A DNA stretch of 60,408 bases from Prevotella sp. P2-180 (lineage in GTDB: Bacteria > Bacteroidota > Bacteroidia > Bacteroidales > Bacteroidaceae): contig NZ_NPJI01000014.1 in assembly GCF_002251435.1 (NCBI RefSeq), positions 1-60,408 of the forward strand, read 5' to 3'. How positions within the stretch are numbered: the stretch's first letter is position 1; each line of letters begins with the position of its first letter. This document shows, piece by piece, positions 35,082 to 43,820 of this stretch. The notes under the pieces were generated by a model. The model saw only the letters and a list, made by a program, of their open reading frames with translations, had not been told where the DNA came from and searched no databases. The position numbers and the translations under genes are program-made.

Positions 35082-36245
35082 ATGAATACAAAAGAGACTG
35101 CATATAAGAAAGAACCCGTAAGGCTTCAACTGCGCCAACGGGCAGGTGGGAAACAAGCCGTTTACTTGGAGTTCTACAAGGAAGGTGTGCGCACATACGA
35201 ACGCATACCAGACCTGGTGATAGTACCAGAAACAGACCAAAAGGCTATAAAAGCCAATCAGGCTGTTCTCGCCAAGGCTGAAAAGATATGCAGGCAGCGG
35301 AAACGGGAAATGTTGAAAGCCCAAAAACAGCAGGGTTTAGTCGTAGAAAGCGAGAAGCAAGAACGCAAACTGTCATTAATGGACTGGATCGGCAGATATG
35401 AAGAGATCCAGAAGAACCGAGGAGTAAGAGACCTCAACAGCATCCGTTCCCTCAGACGCTTTCTGTCATTGTACAGGAATGAAAGAGTGGCGTTGGAGGA
35501 TGTTGACATTCCGTATTGCCTTGGCTTTATCGCTTTCCTGAAAACGGGGTACAAGACAAAGGACGGAAAGACACTGAGCGGCAAGACGGGATTTAATGTG
35601 CTTGGACAACTCCGAACCTCCTTGAATATTGCTGTCAACGAAGGAGTGATTCTGGTCAATCCTATCACGAAGCTCAATGCTTCCGAAAAGATAATTCCCA
35701 AAGAGACAGTCCGTGAGTACCTAACCATAGACGAGGTGAAAAGGCTCATAGACACCCCATGTGACAAGGATATTGTCAAGAGCGCTTTCCTGTTCTCTTG
35801 CAACTGCGGTTTGCGACGTGGAGACATCCTGTCCCTGCGATGGAAAGACATCACGTTTGATGACGGCGCATGGAGAGTATGCACACGCATGAAGAAGACC
35901 ACCAACCTGGTATATATTCCGCTTCCCAAACAGGCAATGAGGTGGATAGGAAGTAATCCCGGGGAAAGAGACGGTGAGGAACTTGTATTTGACGGACTGA
36001 GCGCAGGACTCATCTCTGACCATCTGCATACATGGGTTGAGAAAGCGGGAATAAAGGGCAAGCACGTGACCTTTCATGTGGCGCGGCACACATACGCCAC
36101 CATGCTCATATCGCTTGGAGTTGACCTTTATACAGTTTCAAAACTCCTTGGGCATACTAGCATTAGGCATACCCAACGCTATGCTAAAATCATTGACAGC
36201 GTTAAAGACAAGACTGTGGGATTGATGGATGAAATGATACCCTAA
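35082..36245 (+). CDS. Tyrosine recombinase / integrase 1
   Basis: 387 residues from ATG 35082, downstream of the box at 35048. The Bacteroidetes phage-integrase layout is visible: Arm-type N-terminus (RLQLRQRAGGKQAVYLEFYK), SAM-like core-binding domain (SLMDWIGRYEEIQKNRGVRD), and a catalytic domain with Arg in NCGLRRGDILSL, His-x-x-Arg in FHVARHTYATML, and HTSIRHTQRYAKI carrying the nucleophile Tyr. All catalytic residues are present. It is followed within 78 bp by a related recombinase; such tandem pairs occur in Bacteroidales elements. Confidence 0.92.
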   Translation: MNTKETAYKKEPVRLQLRQRAGGKQAVYLEFYKEGVRTYERIPDLVIVPETDQKAIKANQAVLAKAEKICRQRKREMLKAQKQQGLVVESEKQERKLSLMDWIGRYEEIQKNRGVRDLNSIRSLRRFLSLYRNERVALEDVDIPYCLGFIAFLKTGYKTKDGKTLSGKTGFNVLGQLRTSLNIAVNEGVILVNPITKLNASEKIIPKETVREYLTIDEVKRLIDTPCDKDIVKSAFLFSCNCGLRRGDILSLRWKDITFDDGAWRVCTRMKKTTNLVYIPLPKQAMRWIGSNPGERDGEELVFDGLSAGLISDHLHTWVEKAGIKGKHVTFHVARHTYATMLISLGVDLYTVSKLLGHTSIRHTQRYAKIIDSVKDKTVGLMDEMIP

Positions 36246-36322
36246 GCCCACAGGACCATCAAAGGCAGATTTCACCATATATATAATAATACAGAAAGCA
36301 CAACCCTCAAACAGCATACACC

Positions 36323-37468
36323 ATGACAAAGAAGATAAAGTCTAAAACGCCGAAAGAGCCAATCAGACTCCGTACCAAGAAACTTGCAAACGGTTCAGAA
36401 TCGCTTTACCTTGACTGCTATGACAACGGGAAACGCAGTTACGAGTTCCTTAAACTCTACCTCATACCAGAGACAAATGCGGCAGCCAAGGCACGCAACG
36501 AAGCTACGCTGAATGCTGCCAACACCATCAAACTAAAGCGTATTCTGGAGTTCACGAACAACAAGGCAGGACTGAAGAACACTTCCCTCAAATCGAGAGT
36601 AAAGTTGTCCGACTGGATGGAGACATACAAGAAACGACAGGAGGAACGTGGCATCAAGGACAGGAAACTCATCTCCAACACCATCCATGCCCTCAACGGG
36701 TACGGTATGGACATTGCCATCCGGGATGTGGGCAGGGATTATCTCGTCGGACTGACAGACTATCTTAGGAATGAGCACAGGAAGCCAGACGGAACGCCGA
36801 TACAGGCCTATACGGTCATCAATTACATGGCTTGCCTGAGAAACGCACTCAACATGGCAGTCCGCGAGGACGTTCTTCCTGAAAACCCGATGAACAGGCT
36901 CACGCCACAGGACAAGGTGAAAGCACCGGAAAGCAAGCGCGAGTTCCTTACCATTGAGGAGGTGAAACGCCTGGAAGAGACGGAATGCAAGCATCTGTAT
37001 GTAAAGCAGGCCTTCCTCTTCGGGTGTTACTGCGGACTTCGCACGAGCGACATTAGGAAAATCACATGGGGACAGCTGACTGACGACAACGGCCAATGCC
37101 GCCTGCATATCATCATGCACAAGACAAAGACACCGATTTACCTGCCATTGTCGAAGAAAGCCCTGCAATGGCTTCCCGAAAGAGGTGATGCAAAGGATGA
37201 TGACCGCATTTTTCCCAAACTTCCTGTACAGGTAAGCACGAAACATCTGCTCAAAGACTGGCTTGACTCGGCAGGCATAACCAAACCAATCACGTTCCAT
37301 TGCAGCCGCCATACATTCGCTACCATGATGCTGACATTGGGAGCCGATATCTACACGGTTTCCAAACTGCTTGGTCATACCAAGGTGGAAACAACGCAGA
37401 TTTACGCAAAAATCATCAATAAGAAAAAAGACGATGCAGTCAGTCTGATTGATGCCGCCTTTGCCTGA
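36323..37468 (+). CDS. Tyrosine recombinase / integrase 2
   Basis: 381 residues, clearly related to integrase 1 in every domain (IRLRTKKLANGSESLYLDCY; KLSDWMETYKKRQEERGIK; GCYCGLRTSDIRKI; HCSRHTFATMMLTLGADIYT; GHTKVETTQIYAKI). The R-H-x-x-R-Y set is intact. The two are about as diverged as different subfamilies, so the pair is an old duplication or a two-recombinase system rather than a recent copy. It may act on a different site, or on inversion rather than excision; that is inference. Confidence 0.92.
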   Translation: MTKKIKSKTPKEPIRLRTKKLANGSESLYLDCYDNGKRSYEFLKLYLIPETNAAAKARNEATLNAANTIKLKRILEFTNNKAGLKNTSLKSRVKLSDWMETYKKRQEERGIKDRKLISNTIHALNGYGMDIAIRDVGRDYLVGLTDYLRNEHRKPDGTPIQAYTVINYMACLRNALNMAVREDVLPENPMNRLTPQDKVKAPESKREFLTIEEVKRLEETECKHLYVKQAFLFGCYCGLRTSDIRKITWGQLTDDNGQCRLHIIMHKTKTPIYLPLSKKALQWLPERGDAKDDDRIFPKLPVQVSTKHLLKDWLDSAGITKPITFHCSRHTFATMMLTLGADIYTVSKLLGHTKVETTQIYAKIINKKKDDAVSLIDAAFA

Positions 37469-37593
37469 TTGAGACAAGAATGTTTGTGAATCATCAAGAA
37501 AATCGCCCAATGCTGATATAAAAACGGCAATAAATTTTGTTTGTTGCCGTTTTTATATTACCTTTGCAGACAAAATAGTACTTCAAAAGCAAG

Positions 37594-38295
37594 ATGGACA
37601 CATACAAGAACCTTATATTGCAATACTCGACAAAGAAGGAATCGTTCACTTTGGATGACCTTTGGACTTGGCTGTCGGCAATGGGCTTGACAACCCGCAG
37701 CACCATGAACTGTATGCTTTCAAGGATGGTGGATAAGGGAGAACTTGTCCGCATAGCCCGAGGTGTGTATGCTTCGGCAGGACACAAGAACCTGTTTTCT
37801 GTTGAGCTGACATCGGAGGAACTGGACTTGGCGAGGAACCTGAAAGAACGTTTTCCATTCGCGCCCTTCTGTATATACAATGGCAAGAGTATTGCGCCCC
37901 TGCAACACCATCTGTCAGGCAACAACATGACATACGTGGAGACAGACCGTCTGGCAATGGAGAGCATATTTGAGTATATCAAGGAACATACCGGCAAGGA
38001 GGTTTGGTTGATGCCTGACGCGGATATGGTCTATCGCTACATTGACCTTGAAAAAGGAGGCATAATCGTCAAGCCGCTTGTTACCGAGGCTCCCTTGCAG
38101 ACAATGGAAGGAGTCACGGTACCCACTTTGGAGAAACTTCTGGTGGATATAAACAAAGATCCAGACTTCTCCTACCTGCAAGGTGCGGAGGCAGAGCGGA
38201 TGATGGCCAATGCCAAGGCACTTTATATTATTAACGCCACCCGTCTGAGACGCTATGCGAAAAGGCGCGGATTGAAAATAGAAGAGATATTATGA
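37594..38295 (+). CDS. AbiEi-type antitoxin / transcriptional regulator
   Basis: 233 residues: an N-terminal winged helix (TLDDLWTWLSAMGLTTRSTM, SRMVDKGELVRIARGVYA) and a C-terminal domain with LVDINKDPDFSYLQGAEAER, the pattern of AbiEi antitoxins (DUF6577/DUF6088-like). AbiE systems are type IV toxin-antitoxin modules for abortive phage defence, in which this protein represses the operon and opposes the toxin. Its stop overlaps the next start by four bases (ATGA). The intergenic TACCTTTGC box at about 37558-37566 is a likely promoter. Confidence 0.8.
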   Translation: MDTYKNLILQYSTKKESFTLDDLWTWLSAMGLTTRSTMNCMLSRMVDKGELVRIARGVYASAGHKNLFSVELTSEELDLARNLKERFPFAPFCIYNGKSIAPLQHHLSGNNMTYVETDRLAMESIFEYIKEHTGKEVWLMPDADMVYRYIDLEKGGIIVKPLVTEAPLQTMEGVTVPTLEKLLVDINKDPDFSYLQGAEAERMMANAKALYIINATRLRRYAKRRGLKIEEIL

Positions 38296-39359
38296 TTGAC
38301 AACAAATGTTTTACCACCGAATGGATAGAGACAAAAGCCAAGGAACTGAACTATACAGACACTAACCTCATTGAGAAAGTCATCCGTGCGCTTTCCCTGC
38401 TGGATATGCTTTCCCGTTCAGGATGTCCTTTCCACTTCAAGGGCGGCTCATGCCTGATGCTTCTGCTACATGACACTCCCCACCGTTTGTCGATAGACAT
38501 CGACATCATGTGTCCGCCGGGTACAGACATCGAGCAATATCTTGCCTCGTATGCGGATTGCGGATTCATTGACTATAAGCTTGTGGAACGGAAACAGGCT
38601 GGGACGGATGTGCCAAAAAGCCATTCCAAGTTCTTCTATCAGGTGGCTTTCAAGGCAGACATGGACAGGACATCGTACATCTTGTTGGACGTACTGTATG
38701 AGGACTGCCACTATCAGCAGGTGGAGCGTGTGCCTATCCAGAGTGAGCTGATAGAAGTTATCGGAGAATGTCCGCTGGTCAATGTCCCGTCCATTGGCGA
38801 CATCCTTGGTGACAAGCTGACTGCATTTGCACCAGAGACCACAGGTATTCCCTATTACAAGAACGACAAGCTGGCTACCCTTGAAATCATTAAGCAGTTG
38901 TATGATGTGGGAAGACTTTTCGACCGTGTGGACAATCTCACCATCACAGAAGCTGCATTCTCAAAGATTGCCCCTGTAGAGCTTGGCTATAGGGGGCTGT
39001 CCACGAGTGATGTGTCTCTCATCTATGAAGACATCAGGCAGACTGCCCTGAATATCTCCACAAGAGGATTTGTGGATAAGGAGAAATTCGCCCTGCTCCA
39101 GAAGGGCATCATAAGCATTCGTCCTTTCATGTACAGGCAGAACTACAAGATAGAGGATGCAATCACAGACGCATCCAAGGCTGCCTATCTCGCAACGCTG
39201 TTGGAAAAAGGCATCCGTGAGGTCAGACACTACAATGGCAATCCCTTGTCGGTATCAGATATGACGATAAGTGGCAGACTGACTACGAAACTGAACAAGT
39301 TGAGGATGGGCAATCCCGAGGCTTTCTTTTACTGGTCACTCACTGATGCACTGTTATAA
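38292..39359 (+). CDS. AbiEii/AbiGii-type nucleotidyltransferase toxin
   Basis: 355 residues with the nucleotidyltransferase motif: FKGGSCLMLLLHDTPHRLSIDID (G-S core near 50-55; D-x-D near 68-70). The later ILGDKLTAFAPETTGIPYY is the conserved middle motif of AbiEii toxins. These enzymes add nucleotides to tRNA or other targets and stop growth during phage attack. Paired with and translationally coupled to the AbiEi-like gene. The active-site residues appear intact. Confidence 0.85.
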   Translation: MIDNKCFTTEWIETKAKELNYTDTNLIEKVIRALSLLDMLSRSGCPFHFKGGSCLMLLLHDTPHRLSIDIDIMCPPGTDIEQYLASYADCGFIDYKLVERKQAGTDVPKSHSKFFYQVAFKADMDRTSYILLDVLYEDCHYQQVERVPIQSELIEVIGECPLVNVPSIGDILGDKLTAFAPETTGIPYYKNDKLATLEIIKQLYDVGRLFDRVDNLTITEAAFSKIAPVELGYRGLSTSDVSLIYEDIRQTALNISTRGFVDKEKFALLQKGIISIRPFMYRQNYKIEDAITDASKAAYLATLLEKGIREVRHYNGNPLSVSDMTISGRLTTKLNKLRMGNPEAFFYWSLTDALL

Positions 39360-39379
39360 TAACCAACATCAAGCCTACA

Positions 39380-40309
39380 ATGAATCGCCCTAAAGACACT
39401 TTTCTTATCATGCTCCTGCCCCTGACATTGACAGCGGCAATAGCATTGACAATGTTTGCCGTGATTGCCTTCCGTATGGAGGCAAACACGGAAGGCTTTG
39501 TATTTTCCTTTTTCTCCTTGTTCGCATGGATAGCACTCGTGAGCGAGTTCTTCCTCCTGTATGACTCCATCATCGACAAATGGCTTTCCAAAGACCGCTC
39601 TGTCATAGCAGCCACATGGTTTCTCCTTTCCCTGCTGTTGTCTTTCATGCTTACTCCAGATAAGCATCTTGACTGGAGCACAGCCATTGTCATGCTGTCC
39701 CTCTTTGCCGTCATATTCCTCCTGCCGTATATGGTGTGTATGGTCTATGGAAGACACATATCTTCTTTTTTGCTGAGACTTTGGAATGATAAACTCAAGA
39801 AGAAAGATAGAGAGAGTGCCATGTCCAAAACAGAGGAGACACAGGCTGTCATTCCTCCACCTGCACCCAAGTCCATGAGCCAGGAAGAGGAGATAGCGTA
39901 TTATGAGAAAATGGTTGCAAGCATTCCATCTGGCGTAAAAGATCAGTTACCACAGACTCTCCAATCCAAAGATGCCCTGTTCCTCTTGTTGCTGCTCCAG
40001 GAGGGCGGTTTCCTTGACAACGAGCTGAAACCTGCCATAAGGAAAGAGGACGGAGAAATCAACCAGACGCTGTATGCCTATATTGCCGATGCCGTATGCA
40101 CCGCTTTGAACATACGTCAGGGCAAGTGGAAGATATTCGAGAAACTGTGGCCTATCAACAACGGCACACAGACTGTCAGCAGGTACAAGCAGGAGACCAA
40201 GGACGCATCGACACAATACCAGAAACAGATTGCCAGAATGCTCCGCAAGGCAACGCGCATCCGTCCGGGACTCGACACATACGACCTCCAGTATTTCAAA
40301 GGGCATTGA
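39380..40309 (+). CDS. Membrane protein of mobile element, 309 aa
   Basis: About four N-terminal membrane segments (LIMLLPLTLTAAIALTMF, VFSFFSLFAWIALVSEFF, VIAATWFLLSLLLSFML, AIVMLSLFAVIFLLPYM) are followed by a ~170-residue cytoplasmic domain with a proline stretch (AVIPPPAPKS) and a helical C-terminus (KQIARMLRKATRIRPGLDTY). I do not recognise the family. It starts 20 bp after the AbiEii gene and ends before the terminator at 40356, so it may form a third member of the AbiE transcript. Confidence 0.75.
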   Translation: MNRPKDTFLIMLLPLTLTAAIALTMFAVIAFRMEANTEGFVFSFFSLFAWIALVSEFFLLYDSIIDKWLSKDRSVIAATWFLLSLLLSFMLTPDKHLDWSTAIVMLSLFAVIFLLPYMVCMVYGRHISSFLLRLWNDKLKKKDRESAMSKTEETQAVIPPPAPKSMSQEEEIAYYEKMVASIPSGVKDQLPQTLQSKDALFLLLLLQEGGFLDNELKPAIRKEDGEINQTLYAYIADAVCTALNIRQGKWKIFEKLWPINNGTQTVSRYKQETKDASTQYQKQIARMLRKATRIRPGLDTYDLQYFKGH

Positions 40310-40355
40310 CTCTGTCAGTTGATGTCAGATAGGTTAGGACAGACATACTCCTTGT

Positions 40356-40390
40356 TCCCCGTCACCGTAAGAAAGTGGCGGGATTTTTTT
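40356..40390 (+). terminator. Terminator after the AbiE operon
   Basis: TCCCCGTCAC (40356-40365) pairs with GTGGCGGGA (40375-40383, one G-T pair), followed by TTTTTTT. It separates AbiE from the Xis/mob genes. Confidence 0.75.
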
Positions 40391-40632
40391 GCCCTTTCCG
40401 AAGCCAATGCCAAAGCGCATTCCCTTGTATTCTCATGCAGGGTTATTCGGTGTTTATAGTGTGTTTACAGTTCCGTTATAATCCGATTGGTTCTGTTTAT
40501 ATTGCCGTTTATAATTCGCAATCTGCTCTCCTTGTGCTGTTTACATTCATTTTTCGGCTTTAATTCCTCACTACCTTTGCACTGTCTTCATGACAAATGA
40601 GGCACGTATTATTCACCAAAAACAGATTATAT

Positions 40633-40866
40633 ATGAGCGAAAAGAAAAAGCTGTTAAGCACCAAGGAGGCTGCCGAGTATTGCGGTTTCAAGCTCTCCTA
40701 CTTCCGCAAGCTGATGATGCGGAGAACAATTCCCATGTACAAGCCTACGGGCAAGTTGTGTTTCTTCAAGCAGGAGGATCTCGACGCATTCCTCACAGGT
40801 GTGCGCATCTCCTCGCAGGATGAGATAGAGGAGGAAGCCAACCGCTACATCATCAGCCGCAAATAG
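40633..40866 (+). CDS. Xis/MerR-like helix-turn-helix DNA-binding protein
   Basis: 77 residues from ATG 40633: KLLSTKEAAEYCGFKLSYFR is the helix-turn-helix, then KLMMRRTIPMYKPTGKLCFF with a lysine-rich wing and RYIISRK. This is the excisionase-like family of Bacteroidales elements, which helps integrases bend att DNA. A TACCTTTGC box lies about 55 bp upstream (near 40570). The earlier ATG at 40597 is less likely. Confidence 0.8.
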   Translation: MSEKKKLLSTKEAAEYCGFKLSYFRKLMMRRTIPMYKPTGKLCFFKQEDLDAFLTGVRISSQDEIEEEANRYIISRK

Positions 40867-40902
40867 ACAACACCAGTTATTAACCCTTTAATTGATTATT
40901 GA

Positions 40903-41403
40903 ATGGAAGAAATCAAGAACATGGAGAAGGCTGCCGATATGGTATCCGCTCCCGCACTGAAGAAGAGTGCAGGAAAGAGTGAGAGAAAGAATGACAATTC
41001 CAAGGAAGCACAGGTTATCCGAGGCTTTCTGGAATCAGTCGGAATGTACGAGGCTGATGCCATCAGGGTGAACATTGCCATTGCAGATGGAAAGACATCG
41101 TGTGATGACATGCCCCATGATGACCGCATAGCCGTGAACCGTTATCTCAACTATGGGTTGAACAACAACCAGCGCAGCACAGAGATGATACAGGGACATC
41201 GGGTGAGCCGTTCCTTTCTTCTGATGAAACGTGTGGCAGACTATGTGGACAAGCAGCAGGCGATTCTCCTGGGGCAGTCCCTATTCACCATTGCCGTCTG
41301 TAAGAAAGACATCGATGAGGTTTACAACAACTTCGACAAGCGTCCAGGTGGCAATGCCGTCAGTACTGCTAATACCAACGTAAACGCTACGGCAAAGCCA
41401 TGA
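40903..41403 (+). CDS. Hypothetical mobile-element protein, 166 aa
   Basis: Soluble, charged and largely helical: MEEIKNMEKAADMVSAPALK..., KEAQVIRGFLESVGMYEADA, then RHRVSRSF-type text and DKQQAILLGQSLFTIAVCKK. The C-terminus is a low-complexity Asn/Thr tail. No family recognised. It follows the Xis-like gene by 36 bp, so it may be part of the same excision/mobilization operon. Confidence 0.65.
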   Translation: MEEIKNMEKAADMVSAPALKKSAGKSERKNDNSKEAQVIRGFLESVGMYEADAIRVNIAIADGKTSCDDMPHDDRIAVNRYLNYGLNNNQRSTEMIQGHRVSRSFLLMKRVADYVDKQQAILLGQSLFTIAVCKKDIDEVYNNFDKRPGGNAVSTANTNVNATAKP

Positions 41404-41618
41404 CCGTACAGATGTCAGATTCTCAGCAAAGAAGCAAGCAGGTTGCAGATGTCTGTGTGTATGTGCATATACTTCACCAACTATCTGCACAGAAAATGCA
41501 AAACATCTGCACTTGCCGCTTCTTGACATGGGAAGGTTTCATTAACAAGGAGTACGATTGCATGGAACAAGGAACAATCTCCCACATCAAAGATTTGCGA
41601 AACGTCCCATGCTTTTAG
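41400..41618 (+). CDS. Doubtful small frame, 72 aa
   Basis: The ATG at 41400 overlaps the previous stop by four bases (ATGA), which favours translation. The residue pattern (VCVYVHILHQLSAQ, CTCRFLTWEGF) is not typical of a folded protein, and the length and composition are near chance. I list it only because of the stop-start overlap. Confidence 0.2.
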   Translation: MTVQMSDSQQRSKQVADVCVYVHILHQLSAQKMQNICTCRFLTWEGFINKEYDCMEQGTISHIKDLRNVPCF

Positions 41619-41655
41619 TCTCCTATATCAATCAAATAACAAATTATCATAGAGC

Positions 41656-42165
41656 ATGAATCATAAGAACAAGGAAACTACATCTTCGATGTTCCCGGCA
41701 AATGTCGGAAGCGTCATCTTCCGTCTTTCCGCAGAGGCAATTGTCTGGTTGGATGGAACAACGAAAGATGATGACGGCGTTCTGAAAACCAACAGGCGTT
41801 TCTTCCATGACCTGCTTGTAAGGATGCAGTTCTCAGATGTGTCGGAAGCATCCTGCTCTTCAGACTCGTACACCTCTGAGGCTTCGCCTCATCATTCTTC
41901 TTTCCCTCATTTCGTTTTCCGCAGACCACTGCTGTTGCATATCGGTCAGATGCAATATTCCGAAGAGATGCTGTCAGCACTCTGGCACCTTGGGCGTAAA
42001 CGGATAAGGAATCTTCTACAGAGGATGGAATTGTTGGGGTTAATCAGAATCTATCCGTCACGGATAGCCTCCTATATGACTTTCCCCTGTATTGATGGGT
42101 GGACACTGAAAGGGAACGGCTTCATCGCCAATCCACACCGCATCAAACAGAGGGAAATGGCTTAA
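41656..42165 (+). CDS. Hypothetical protein with winged-helix-like end, 169 aa
   Basis: The N-terminal half (VIFRLSAEAIVWLDGTTKDD) leads into EEMLSALWHLGRKRIRNLLQ and RMELLGLIRIYPSRIASY, a pattern seen in winged-helix DNA-binding proteins. The final FPCIDGWTLKGNGFIANP has no clear family. No membrane segments. It sits between the Xis-like and mobA-like genes, so a transfer-regulation role is possible but unproven. Confidence 0.6.
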   Translation: MNHKNKETTSSMFPANVGSVIFRLSAEAIVWLDGTTKDDDGVLKTNRRFFHDLLVRMQFSDVSEASCSSDSYTSEASPHHSSFPHFVFRRPLLLHIGQMQYSEEMLSALWHLGRKRIRNLLQRMELLGLIRIYPSRIASYMTFPCIDGWTLKGNGFIANPHRIKQREMA

Positions 42166-42562
42166 CAAGAGGGAAGAGAAGGAAACATCATCGACTTCTT
42201 GCGAGGCGGACAAAGAGAAGCAAACCGGCACATTGCCCACGCTTGTCAGACTGGCTTTCATGCACCTCCAACGACTTCATGCCATTGGTCTATGGCTGTT
42301 GTAGATGTGTGCGTAGCCGAGCCGCAGATTTTTTGTTGCGAGATATGCCTTTGTGTTACATCGCTGCACTCTGTCCACACCAAGGCGCTCTCGCATACTC
42401 ACTGCCGTTCGCATGATAAGGACGCTCGCAGGCTCGCATCCTGCAAATTACCTCTTATAAGAGGGGTTGTAAAGACACCCTTCTAAACGGAAGTGAATAC
42501 TGTTATAACAATGGCAACGAAACAGCATCATTGCCGAATTTATATACAATTAGAATATTGAT
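42166..42562. other. 397-bp intergenic region with candidate oriT
   Basis: No gene is seen. The right half holds closely packed inverted repeats: GCAGGctcgcatCCTGC (42429-42445), the perfect palindrome CCTCTTATAAGAGG (42451-42464), and GGGttgtaaagacaCCC (42464-42480). Directly upstream of mobA in mobilizable elements, this is where an origin of transfer is expected. The nick site cannot be told from sequence. Confidence 0.45.
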
Positions 42563-43057
42563 ATGACGAATAAAAGAATAAAGAACATCGCAGTTGGTAA
42601 CGCTGCCGAAGGCAATATTGCCACAGTTAGCACAGACCAAGACAAGAACAAGCTGAGCCGCACCGTAACCATCAGATTGTCGGAAAAGGACAACCGTATG
42701 GCAAGACTGCTGGCATCACGCTGCGGCACCAATAAAAGTACGCTTTTCCGCTCGCTGTTGTATAGTGTGCAGTTGAAGGCTCGTCTCTCTGACGAGGAGA
42801 AGTCTTTACTGCGAAATCTTGGCGACAGCCGCCGTGACATGGTGAACTTTGCAAACGCACTTTCCGGGCTGACTAATGAAGAGAAACTGTCTCTGTTCCG
42901 CAACCATCGCATGATGCTTGAATGGTACGAGAAAGTTGCCCCTGTAACCAACCTTGTCATAGAGTACTTGCAGTTCGTGATGAAAGCCGGTTACTTTCAA
43001 CCACGCACAACGGGCAGCAGAGGCTGTTGCCAAGAGAAGAGGATGGACAACGGCTAA
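42563..43057 (+). CDS. MobA-like mobilization protein (ribbon-helix-helix)
   Basis: 164 residues. The centre carries TVTIRLSEKDNRMARLLASR and CGTNKSTLFRSLLYSV, a ribbon-helix-helix-like pattern of relaxosome accessory proteins, then SDEEKSLLRNLGDSRRDMVN and NHRMMLEWYEKVAPVTNLVI, typical of Bacteroidales MobA. The last ~20 residues (GYFQPRTTGSRGCCQEKR) are unlike the family, and the same DNA encodes relaxase-like sequence in another phase. The original C-terminus was therefore probably replaced at a deletion junction near 42985. Confidence 0.75.
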   Translation: MTNKRIKNIAVGNAAEGNIATVSTDQDKNKLSRTVTIRLSEKDNRMARLLASRCGTNKSTLFRSLLYSVQLKARLSDEEKSLLRNLGDSRRDMVNFANALSGLTNEEKLSLFRNHRMMLEWYEKVAPVTNLVIEYLQFVMKAGYFQPRTTGSRGCCQEKRMDNG

Positions 43058-43784
43058 TCAGATAAGGACTTCCAACATTCAGCAGGTCAATGAGGATTGC
43101 ATGGAAGTCTTGCGTGCCATGCCTCAATGGTCATTCGATGATTATTTCCAAAGGCTTATCGGCAATGGCTACTATGTCAAGTCACAGGTTGACAAGCAAG
43201 GCGTGGTAAGAGGCTATACCCTTGTCAGCAAGAAAAACCTGAATGTCCGTTACAAGGCTTCCGACCTTGGAGCAGGTCGCAACCTTACGGCATCGAGGAT
43301 AGAAAAGACATGGATGAAACTGAATCAGCCATCGGTGGCAGTGTCTCCGCAGCAGCCAGGTACGCCTGTGCATCAATCGCCACAGCAGCCACAACCATCC
43401 AAGCCACGAGGAACCAACAGGACTTTACGTTCAACCTTTGCCAAGGACTACACGCAATGGAAGCCCAGCCGTTCCAAGGTCACCATTGATAGTGGAGGAA
43501 AGACCTTCACCCGTTATATCCCTGATGATGTCATGTCTCTCTTTGAAGGCGAGTTTGACTGTCGTGAGGTTGCCAACTGGCAGCCGCTCACCAATCTTAC
43601 GATGGCATTTTTCACCATGCTCGCTGTTCCTGATGTAACGCCTTCGGGTGGAGGAGGTGGCAGCTCGTCCGACCAAGGATGGGGAAGAGACAAGGATGAG
43701 GACGAAAAGGAGTGGGCACGCCGTTGTGCGCAAGCCGCCGTCAAGGCATTGGGCAGAAAGCCAAAGAAAGGCATGAGAAGATAA
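42984..43784 (+). pseudogene. Relaxase C-terminal remnant (catalytic domain deleted)
   Basis: The annotated-length frame from ATG 43101 gives 227 residues (MEVLRAMPQWSFDDYFQRLI, NGYYVKSQVDKQGVVRGYTL, YKASDLGAGRNLTASRIEKT), matching the C-terminal part of mobilization relaxases. The open frame continues upstream for 39 more codons to 42984 with fitting sequence (KRRGWTTANQIRTSNIQQVN) but no start, overlapping mobA. The N-terminal nuclease domain with its histidine triad and tyrosine is missing. Residues from ~100 on are a low-complexity linker and a tail of unknown fold. A short product from 43101 could still be made. Confidence 0.65.
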
Positions 43785-43820
43785 CAGATTTTACAAACAG
43801 TAACAACATCATCCACAGAC

